Source: Bacteroidales bacterium (GTDB taxonomy: Bacteria; Bacteroidota; Bacteroidia; Bacteroidales; UBA932). From it: a stretch of 37,361 nt of DNA. Shown here in pieces: positions 30,958-37,361 of this stretch. Positions within the stretch are counted from its first letter, which is position 1. Each line of letters opens with the position of its first letter. Both the position numbers and the translations under genes were made by a program. The notes below the pieces were generated by a model that saw nothing but the letters and a program-made list of their open reading frames with translations, ran no database searches and had not been told where the DNA came from. The DNA lies in NCBI GenBank assembly GCA_016293535.1, contig JAEDEB010000018.1, positions 1 through 37,361 on the forward strand, read 5' to 3'.

Positions 30958-33900
30958 TCAGGGCAGGGCTATGAGCGCCCTGTTTCTGAGACCGTCTATG
31001 CAGATGAGCAGCGGTTCAGCAGTCCTCACGTGACGGAAGAATGCCGTTTCCTCGACAGCCGGTAGTTCATTCAGCCGACCAATGTCGTAAACGCCTTCGC
31101 CCGCGTGAGGATTGATGTTGACGTATCCCACATTGAACGAGGTCAGGTTCTGGAAGAAATGGGTCCCCTGACTCGGCTCCACATAATAATTCGGCAGGCC
31201 GCTCTCCACAAGAACCTTCGTTTCCGAGATGTCGCTCCACTTCACAGGAATTCCCAGTGACGGTATGCTGCTTCCCCAGCGTCCGTAGCCTATGAGCACG
31301 TAGTTCCTGCCCGCCTCTCTCATCGCGGCGTTCATTCTTGAGATTTCCGCGGCCATTTCGACGGTCTTGAGATTATTGAAGGCTTCTGGCTTGACGTAGA
31401 TGATGTCGGTGACTCCGTTTATGACCCCGGTCCCGAGGGCGCAGGTGGAAGTTACGACGGCACCGCTTTCGTCTATGCTGTTCCAGTCTATGTCAGACTC
31501 TGTGCTCTCCGAGGAAATTGGACGTATCTGAAGCACGTTGAAAATGCGTAACTTTCCGTTTGGAACGTCCAGATTGGCGGCGAACTCGACTTCCACGCAG
31601 CATTGCATCTCCTGCTGGGCTGTCTCCAGTATTCTCTTGACAATGTCGGCGAGAGGGAAGGTGCCGTACTGCAGCATCTGGGAGAAGGTGACCACCTTCG
31701 GACCTTCGGCAAATGGGCTCGTGGTGAGCATTCCGCTCTGGTAGTCCAGGGTCGAAGCTACGTATTTCAGGTTTCTGAATTTGAGGCATTCGCCTATCCT
31801 GAGCCTCTCCAGGTTGACGGCATCGTCTATCGAGGTCTTGAATTTTTCCGGCTGGAGGTTCAGGGCATACATCACATTCTGGGTTTCGCGCAGGGCGGAA
31901 CCTGCCTCCGAGGTCTGAAGTACGTGACCCGGATGGGAAGGGGAGAAACGCAGCACCTGCTCTCCGTCCACGACAGCCTTGCCCAGGCCGAAAGCGACCT
32001 TCGCTATGCCTTCCTCCGGTTTCTCATATCCTATAGGATAGAAATTCAGCGATCTCGCCACTCCGGAGAGGGTAGGGAAATAGTAGCCTCCGTCTTCGCT
32101 GCCGCAGATTTCCTGTATCACTATGCCCATTTTCTCTTCTGCGATTACATTTCCGGTAGACGTGATGTAACCCCTTGAGGATGCGAAATATACGGATGCA
32201 TATACGCTCTTGATGGCCTTCTGGAGGAGACGGAGTTCCTGGTCCTCGTTTTCAGTGTGCGGGACCATATAGGTGGAGTACACTCCGGCGAAAGGCTGGT
32301 AGTAGGAGTCCTCGAGTTTCGAGGATGAGCGTATGGCTATAGGCCTGTGTGCGCAGCGTATGAATAGCCTCAGGGCTTCCGACAGGTCGCGAGGGAGCTG
32401 GGATGACACGAATTCCGAGAGGACGTCCTCGTCCGAGATGTCGGCATTGATGACATAGCTGAGACCGTTCTCCATAATGAAGCGGTCGAAGTATTCCGTG
32501 GTTATCACGAGGGTTCGCGGCACCATCACTCGTACGCCCTCCCATTCGTTGAAGAACTTGTACTTGTAGAGCATGTGGTGGAGGAAGGCAAGGCCGCGCG
32601 CCTTTCCTCCCATGGACCCGTTGCCGAGCCGGGCGAACCAGATGGCATCGTTGTAGGTCGCCGGGTCGAACTGCGCCACAACACCGAGCGCCTGGTTGAT
32701 GCGGTATTCGTGTATCTGGGAGGTGAGGTATTTCTTGTGGCTCATGTCATCCGCGAATTCCTTTGCAGTCCTCGGTCTGATGACGTTCGCAAGGGAGAAG
32801 AGTCCTCGGGCGAACAGCCACTTGGACATGTAGTTGCGGTTGAGGTAGTGAAGCAGGAGATCTTCGGGAATACCCGGGATGGCATCCTCGAGCTCGTGAA
32901 GGTCCTTTGCCCTGACCACTTCCTGATGGGTCACCGGGTCAATGATGACGAAGTCTCCGAAGCCGAACTCCCTCTCGATGTAGGCCACAAGGTCGTGGGT
33001 GAGAGTCTTGGAGTTCTTCAGGACGAAACCGACACCGAGTTTCGCGGCGGCGTCCCTCATGCTCTCCTGGCTGGACTGAAGCAGGAAAGGCATGTTAGGG
33101 TCATCCTTGCGCACCCAGTTGCAGAATTCCAGTCCCGCATCCGGCTGTTCGGAACTCGACGGGTCTCCCTTATGGCGGACAAAACCTATGTCGGAGATGA
33201 TTCCGAGCATGTTTCTGCCGTATTTCCCGTACAGGCTGACTGCGTCGTCATAGTTGGTCGCCATAAGTATCTTCGGCCTCGACCTCTTTCTCAGTATCTG
33301 CTGCTGCTCGTTGATGGTGTCCCTGATGGACTTGTAGTTCTGGTTGAGCAATACGCGGTAAAGCAGGGGAAGGTAGGCTGAGTAGTATCTGATGGAATCT
33401 TCCACCAGGAGTATGGCCTGTATTCCGCATTCGTCGATGTCGTGCTCGGCGTTGATGCTGTCCTCTATCAGCTTGATGATGGCAATGATGAGGTCAGTGG
33501 AGTTGTTCCAGCAGAAGATGTAGTCTATGTCGCTTGTATCGCTCTGCTCGACCTTGCGGTAGATTTCCTTGGAGAACGCCAGCAGCAGCACCAGCGGGGT
33601 GCCGGGGCAGAACTCCTTGAACCTGTGGGAGAAATCGACGACTCCCAGCTCGCCGACATTGTACATCGTGATGACAAGGTCGAAGCATTCCCCTCCCTCG
33701 ATGAGTTCCAAAGCCTGGGCTGTGGATTTCACCCTTTTTATGGCCGGAGGATTGCTGAGGTTCAGCTCGTTGTATTCCAAGGCTATCTGCACCTCTATCC
33801 TTCCGTCCTCCTCGAGGGTATATTTGTCGTAGTTGTTGCATATCAGAAGAATCTTCTTGATCCTTCTGCTCATCAGAGTGCTGTAGTCAGTAGTCTCCAT
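30958..33900 (-). CDS. Receiver-domain / PEP synthase N-domain fusion protein
   Basis: This 980-aa protein has two response-regulator-like regions followed by a PPDK/PEP-synthase ATP-binding domain. The first receiver-like region (about 17-150) is degenerate. The second (about 162-315) keeps the acidic pair VEDS (166-169), the phospho-acceptor ISDIGF (Asp237) and a late Lys (LKNS, Lys295), though it is enlarged. From about 430 the PPDK_N domain shows NGSMGGKARGLAFL, AIRSSSKLEDSYYQPFAGVYST and AFGLGKAVVDGEQV. The swivelling phospho-His domain and the PEP-binding barrel are absent, so it cannot be a complete PEP synthase. Its ATG overlaps the manC stop (TGATG), so it is in the rfb-manC operon. 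Function is unknown. Confidence 0.82.
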   Translation of the reverse strand: METTDYSTLMSRRIKKILLICNNYDKYTLEEDGRIEVQIALEYNELNLSNPPAIKRVKSTAQALELIEGGECFDLVITMYNVGELGVVDFSHRFKEFCPGTPLVLLLAFSKEIYRKVEQSDTSDIDYIFCWNNSTDLIIAIIKLIEDSINAEHDIDECGIQAILLVEDSIRYYSAYLPLLYRVLLNQNYKSIRDTINEQQQILRKRSRPKILMATNYDDAVSLYGKYGRNMLGIISDIGFVRHKGDPSSSEQPDAGLEFCNWVRKDDPNMPFLLQSSQESMRDAAAKLGVGFVLKNSKTLTHDLVAYIEREFGFGDFVIIDPVTHQEVVRAKDLHELEDAIPGIPEDLLLHYLNRNYMSKWLFARGLFSLANVIRPRTAKEFADDMSHKKYLTSQIHEYRINQALGVVAQFDPATYNDAIWFARLGNGSMGGKARGLAFLHHMLYKYKFFNEWEGVRVMVPRTLVITTEYFDRFIMENGLSYVINADISDEDVLSEFVSSQLPRDLSEALRLFIRCAHRPIAIRSSSKLEDSYYQPFAGVYSTYMVPHTENEDQELRLLQKAIKSVYASVYFASSRGYITSTGNVIAEEKMGIVIQEICGSEDGGYYFPTLSGVARSLNFYPIGYEKPEEGIAKVAFGLGKAVVDGEQVLRFSPSHPGHVLQTSEAGSALRETQNVMYALNLQPEKFKTSIDDAVNLERLRIGECLKFRNLKYVASTLDYQSGMLTTSPFAEGPKVVTFSQMLQYGTFPLADIVKRILETAQQEMQCCVEVEFAANLDVPNGKLRIFNVLQIRPISSESTESDIDWNSIDESGAVVTSTCALGTGVINGVTDIIYVKPEAFNNLKTVEMAAEISRMNAAMREAGRNYVLIGYGRWGSSIPSLGIPVKWSDISETKVLVESGLPNYYVEPSQGTHFFQNLTSFNVGYVNINPHAGEGVYDIGRLNELPAVEETAFFRHVRTAEPLLICIDGLRNRALIALP

Positions 33901-34955
33901 CAGTCTTCTTTGCGGAAATCCCTAATTTTCTGTTCTTCGCTGAGACGGCATATCAGAAGCCTTCCGTCCTTTTCGGCCACTATGTATCCCTCAAGGCCCT
34001 CTATGATGACACGTTTGAGGCTGTCGGTATGGACCACGCAGCCCGAGCATCCGTGCAGTTCGGCGCTCACTCCCGCAACGGCGTTGTCATCCGCGTCGCG
34101 TTTCATGTTCGCGTGCAGCGACCCCCAGGTTCCGAGGTCGCTCCATCCGAAGTCGGCGGGTATGGTGTATATGTCGGGCGATTTTTCCATGACCGCGTAG
34201 TCTATGCTGATCTTTTCGCAGGTAGGGAACAGCCTCGCCGTAGTCTCCTTCTCCTTCGGAGTATAGAAATCTGCGGACATCGTGTCCATTACTCCGGCAA
34301 TCTGCGGAGCCCATCTTGTGATGGCCTTGCAGATGGTTTCGGCCGTCCATACGAATATGCCGGCGTTCCAGAGGTGGCGGCCGCTTTCCAGATATTCCTG
34401 AGCTGTTGCCGCATCCGGCTTTTCCCTGAACGACGACACCTTGACCACCTCACCCGAAGAGCAGGTCCCGCCGGCTGTCTCTATGTACCCGTATCCGGTT
34501 TCAGGACGAGAGGGTTTAATGCCTATGGTCACGATACGGTCCCCCTGCGCGCTGAATTCCAGAGCGCGCAGTATGATGCGCCTGTATTCCTGCGGGTCGG
34601 TAACGAGGGCGTCGGACGGGCATACGACGACATTGGCGTCAGGATGGTGCATGCGGATTTTCCAGCAGGCGTAGGCGATGCAGGGCGCGGTGTTGCGTGC
34701 GGCGGGCTCGGTCAGGATGTTGCTGTCCGGAATCTGCGGGAGCTGGGCCTTTACGGTCTGTCCGTAACGCTCGGATGTGACTATCCAAATATTGGAAGCG
34801 GGGCAGATGGGCAGGAAACGCTCCACGGTCATCTGTATCAGAGTCTTGCCCGTACCGAGTATGTCTATGAACTGCTTCGGGCAATCTTCTGTGCTCATGG
34901 GCCAGAACCGGCTTCCGATTCCTCCTGCCATTATCACGACATGGCTCTCTGTCAT
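33900..34955 (-). CDS. manC: Mannose-1-phosphate guanylyltransferase
   Basis: This 351-aa cytoplasmic enzyme makes GDP-mannose from GTP and mannose 1-phosphate. The nucleotidyltransferase signature MAGGIGSRFWPMS and the KQFIDILG segment are near the start, and later VVCPSDALV, GYIE and EKPDAATAQEYL are as in ManC. No C-terminal isomerase domain is present (single-function type). Its ATG overlaps the rfbD stop (ATGA), so it is coupled with the rhamnose genes, supplying a second nucleotide sugar for surface polysaccharide. Confidence 0.93.
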   Translation of the reverse strand: MTESHVVIMAGGIGSRFWPMSTEDCPKQFIDILGTGKTLIQMTVERFLPICPASNIWIVTSERYGQTVKAQLPQIPDSNILTEPAARNTAPCIAYACWKIRMHHPDANVVVCPSDALVTDPQEYRRIILRALEFSAQGDRIVTIGIKPSRPETGYGYIETAGGTCSSGEVVKVSSFREKPDAATAQEYLESGRHLWNAGIFVWTAETICKAITRWAPQIAGVMDTMSADFYTPKEKETTARLFPTCEKISIDYAVMEKSPDIYTIPADFGWSDLGTWGSLHANMKRDADDNAVAGVSAELHGCSGCVVHTDSLKRVIIEGLEGYIVAEKDGRLLICRLSEEQKIRDFRKED

Positions 34956-35899
34956 AAGTGAAGGATTTTTGTATCGTTGTCAAGGAGTATGTTTTCAAGG
35001 CACAGGTCGAGACTGTCCTCCCATTTCGGGATTTCCAGTCCGAAGCTTTCCTTTATGCGTGTCTTGTCAAGCACCGAATAGGCGGGACGGCGGACTTTGC
35101 TTGGGAATTCCTCCGAACTGCAGGGCAGGACTCTGCACTCCGGACGCGAAGGGTCGAGCTCTCGCGCCCTCGAGCATATCCTGCTGGCGAACTCGAACCA
35201 GTTGCATGAGCCCTCGTTGCTGAAATGGTATATGGCTCCGTCCGCTCTTTCTGCCGAAGTGCTGCCGGCGAGCCTGTTCTCGAGAATGCGGTATATTGCG
35301 GCAGCAAGGTCGCCAGCATAGGTCGGTGTCCCGAACTGGTCGTCCACCACCCTTACCTCCGCTTTCGTTGCGGTGAGCCTCAGCATGGTGAGGCAGAAGT
35401 TCCTGCCATATTCGCTGTATAGCCAGGCTGTCCTGATTATGATGTGCCGGCATCCGGATGCTTCTATGGCCTTTTCTCCTTCCAGCTTGGTAAGCCCGTA
35501 AACCCCCGTGGGTTCTCCGACGGCATCCTCGCGGTACGGTGTCCTCAGGTCAGCCCCTCCGAAGACGTAGTCGGTGGAAATATGGACAAGGAAACCGTTC
35601 CTGCGCGCCATTGCCGCTGCGAGTATCGCCGGTGCCTCGGCGTTGAGCCTGCGGGCGAGCTCTATGTTGTCCTCAGCCCTGTCCACGTCCGTGTACGCCG
35701 CGCAGTTGATTATGGCGTCGATGTCCATCTCCCCGACCAGCCTGTCCACGGCTTCGCGGTCGGTAATGTCGAGTGTCAGGGTCTCCCGGCCTTCGGCCCT
35801 TGCGATGTCGCTGAAAATGTATCTGTCACGGGAATTCCTGCTGACAAGGCGGAGTGCTGTTCCGAGCTGGCCGTTTCCTCCTGTTACGAGTATGTTCAT
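34952..35899 (-). CDS. rfbD: dTDP-4-dehydrorhamnose reductase
   Basis: This 315-aa SDR enzyme makes the last step of dTDP-L-rhamnose, reducing dTDP-4-keto-L-rhamnose. The N-terminal nucleotide site GGNGQLG, the ISTDYVFGG motif and the catalytic YGLTKLEGE (Tyr and Lys) are present. It is 16 bp after rfbC and overlaps manC, on one transcript. Confidence 0.95.
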   Translation of the reverse strand: MNILVTGGNGQLGTALRLVSRNSRDRYIFSDIARAEGRETLTLDITDREAVDRLVGEMDIDAIINCAAYTDVDRAEDNIELARRLNAEAPAILAAAMARRNGFLVHISTDYVFGGADLRTPYREDAVGEPTGVYGLTKLEGEKAIEASGCRHIIIRTAWLYSEYGRNFCLTMLRLTATKAEVRVVDDQFGTPTYAGDLAAAIYRILENRLAGSTSAERADGAIYHFSNEGSCNWFEFASRICSRARELDPSRPECRVLPCSSEEFPSKVRRPAYSVLDKTRIKESFGLEIPKWEDSLDLCLENILLDNDTKILHL

Positions 35900-35915
35900 A
35901 ATTCCTTCTTGATTC

Positions 35916-36470
35916 TTACAGTTCCCCTTTGTTGAGGAGATCCTTGAATGCGGGATGGTGGCTGTCCTTTTCCGAGAGAATGACGTCTTCGCGGGGTATC
36001 TGCCAGTCTATCGCAAGATCCGGGTCATCCCAGGCCACGGCTCCCTCGCTCTGAGGGGCGTAGAAATTGTCGCACTTGTACTGGAATACGGCACTCTCGC
36101 TGAGAACTGCGAATCCGTGGGCCATCCCCCTCGGAAGAAAGAACTGCCTGTGGTTTTCCGCCGAAAGTTCGACCGAGAACCATTTTCCGAAGCTGGGAGA
36201 ATCCCTGCGTATGTCGACTGCCACGTCGAGGACTCTTCCCTCCACGCATCTGACCAGTTTCGCCTGGGCGTGTTCCCCCTTCTGGAAATGGAGGCCGCGC
36301 ACGACTCCGTAACAGGAGCGGCTCTCGTTGTCCTGAACGAAATCGACTGGTCCGACCAGTGCGTCGAAGTCCTTCTTCGACCAGCTCTCGAAGAAATATC
36401 CGCGCGAGTCTCCGAAAACGCGCGGCTCAATGATGTAAAGTCCCTTGATTGGGGTTTCCGTTACTTTCAT
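35916..36470 (-). CDS. rfbC: dTDP-4-dehydrorhamnose 3,5-epimerase
   Basis: This 184-aa cupin-type epimerase acts on dTDP-4-keto-6-deoxyglucose. The signatures FGDSRGYFFESW, VVRGLHFQKGEHAQ (with the catalytic His), LVRCVEGRVLDVAVDIR and FLPRGMAHGF are all present, and the length matches the family. It lies between rfbB (9 bp) and rfbD (16 bp). Confidence 0.96.
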   Translation of the reverse strand: MKVTETPIKGLYIIEPRVFGDSRGYFFESWSKKDFDALVGPVDFVQDNESRSCYGVVRGLHFQKGEHAQAKLVRCVEGRVLDVAVDIRRDSPSFGKWFSVELSAENHRQFFLPRGMAHGFAVLSESAVFQYKCDNFYAPQSEGAVAWDDPDLAIDWQIPREDVILSEKDSHHPAFKDLLNKGEL

Positions 36471-36479
36471 ATCTCCTGC

Positions 36480-37361
36480 TCAGCGGTTCCCGTACATATT
36501 GTTGTAGTAGTTCATATAGTCCCCGCTGGTGACGTTGTCCAGCCACTGGCCGTTTTCCAGATACCATCTGACCGTCTTCTCTATTCCTTCCTCGAACTGC
36601 AGCAGGGGCTCCCATCCGAGTTCCTTCTGGAGTTTCCTCGAGTCGATGGCGTACCTGAGGTCGTGGCCGGCCCTGTCAGTGACGAAGGTGATGAGGTCCA
36701 TATCCTCGTTCTCCTTCCTGCCGAGCAGCCTGTCCACCGTAGCTATCATCACCTTAATCAGGTCGATGTTCTTCCACTCGTTGAATCCTCCTATGTTGTA
36801 GGTCTCGGCTGTGCGTCCCTTGTGGAAGATGAGATCTATGGCGCGCGCGTGGTCCTCGACATAGAGCCAGTCCCTCACATTCTCTCCGCGTCCATATACC
36901 GGAAGAGGTTTTCGGTGGCGTATGTTGTTGATGAACAAAGGTATCAGTTTCTCGGGGAACTGGTAGGGGCCGTAGTTGTTGGAGCAGTTGGTGACTATGA
37001 CCGGCATACCGTAGGTGTCGTGGAAGGCCCTCACGAAGTGGTCTGAGGATGCCTTTGCTGCCGAGTACGGTGAATGCGGGGCGTACTTGCTTGTTTCCGT
37101 GAAGAACTCCTCTCCGTAAGCCTCGTGGTGTTCTCCGGAGGCCTTTGTGGAGAAAGGAGGGGTTATTCCTTCCGGCCTTGTCATTTCCAGGGCGCCGTAG
37201 ACCTCGTCCGTGGATATGTGGTAGAAGAGTTTTCCTTCGTATTTTTCAGGAAGGGATTCCCAATGGAGCCTTGCGGCCTGAAGCAGGCTGAGCGTGCCCA
37301 TCACATTGGTTCTGGCAAAGGTGAAAGGGTCCTTGATCGACCTGTCCACGTGGGATTCGGC
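36480..37361 (-). CDS. rfbB: dTDP-glucose 4,6-dehydratase (5' end cut off)
   Basis: About 293 residues are visible; the N-terminal Rossmann region lies beyond the right edge. The first visible codons read AESHVDRSI, a conserved RfbB segment. Then HISTDEVYG, the catalytic YSAAKASSDHFVRA (Tyr and Lys), NNYGPYQFPEKLIP and RDWLYVEDH follow. It removes water from dTDP-glucose with NAD+. The partner gene rfbA (dTDP-glucose pyrophosphorylase) is not in the window and is expected upstream. Confidence 0.95.
   Translation of the reverse strand, partial: AESHVDRSIKDPFTFARTNVMGTLSLLQAARLHWESLPEKYEGKLFYHISTDEVYGALEMTRPEGITPPFSTKASGEHHEAYGEEFFTETSKYAPHSPYSAAKASSDHFVRAFHDTYGMPVIVTNCSNNYGPYQFPEKLIPLFINNIRHRKPLPVYGRGENVRDWLYVEDHARAIDLIFHKGRTAETYNIGGFNEWKNIDLIKVMIATVDRLLGRKENEDMDLITFVTDRAGHDLRYAIDSRKLQKELGWEPLLQFEEGIEKTVRWYLENGQWLDNVTSGDYMNYYNNMYGNR

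Noticed and set aside
32575..33381. Plus-strand frames opposite the receiver/PPDK gene (also 31603-32178 and 33442-34200)
   Set aside because: Antisense shadows in a high-GC gene; composition rich in Val, Gly and Arg without domain signatures.
34029..34961. Plus-strand frames opposite manC and the rfb genes (34029-34961, 35955-37046)
   Set aside because: Antisense to clear enzyme genes; no independent evidence.
1..37361. tRNA, rRNA, CRISPR arrays, insertion sequences and phage genes
   Set aside because: None could be recognised on reading the gaps and frames; no transposase, integrase or regularly spaced repeats were seen.

Overview
This 37.4 kb window looks like chromosomal DNA of a Bacteroidales bacterium (phylum Bacteroidota), probably an uncultured or gut-type lineage of moderately high GC. 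The support is a SusC/SusD pair, many lipoprotein signal peptides of the Bacteroidota type, weak Shine-Dalgarno sites, and repeated promoters of the Bacteroides form TTTG-N(~19)-TAnnTTTG. I saw no insertion sequence, phage, CRISPR array, tRNA or rRNA.

Layout. (1) 1-2952: the start of a truncated lipoprotein gene, dnaK with a strong terminator, and a divergent RluA-type pseudouridine synthase. (2) 2988-6315: a compact set of a PqqD-like protein (RiPP recognition element), an ABC exporter, an S26 signal-peptidase-like protein and an HPr-kinase-like protein. This looks like a peptide maturation/export module whose precursor is not in the window. (3) 6323-12348: housekeeping genes nadD, gmk, fba, a 46-aa small protein, a Nif3 protein, a 5'-nucleotidase lipoprotein and a GSCFA protein. 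(4) 12364-27622: a ribose/nucleoside acquisition locus resembling the rus (ribose utilisation) locus of Bacteroides thetaiotaomicron. It has a GRP/RhaT-type sugar transporter, ribokinase, a LacI-family regulator, a DUF4432 mutarotase-like protein, two related beta-propeller lipoproteins, SusC, SusD, a BACON/FISUMP-like surface lipoprotein, a nucleoside hydrolase lipoprotein and a CotH-kinase-like lipoprotein. (5) 27643-30956: rny, a probable structured RNA (6S candidate), zapA, a short coiled-coil protein and a purine nucleoside phosphorylase. (6) 30958-37361: a receiver/PPDK-N fusion protein, manC, and the dTDP-L-rhamnose genes rfbD, rfbC and rfbB (cut by the window edge).

How the parts fit. 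In region 4, nucleosides or ribosides would be bound and imported by SusD/SusC. The nucleoside hydrolase and the propeller proteins would release ribose in the periplasm or at the surface, the DMT transporter would carry it across the inner membrane, and ribokinase would phosphorylate it. Two near-identical LacI-type operators, one in the ribokinase/lacI gap and one at the start of the SusCD operon, suggest the LacI protein coordinates both arms. The nearby periplasmic 5'-nucleotidase and the cytosolic purine nucleoside phosphorylase extend the nucleotide-salvage theme.

The less expected signals are: a recurring 16-18 bp intergenic element (consensus AGYAATCTTCARATWA) with four clear copies; two mirrored back-to-back divergent promoters; a perfect 13-bp hairpin inside the CotH gene; a tetraloop-rich RNA between zapA and rny; and the peptide-maturation-like module without a visible precursor. 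All functional assignments come from reading the sequence; no database search was run.
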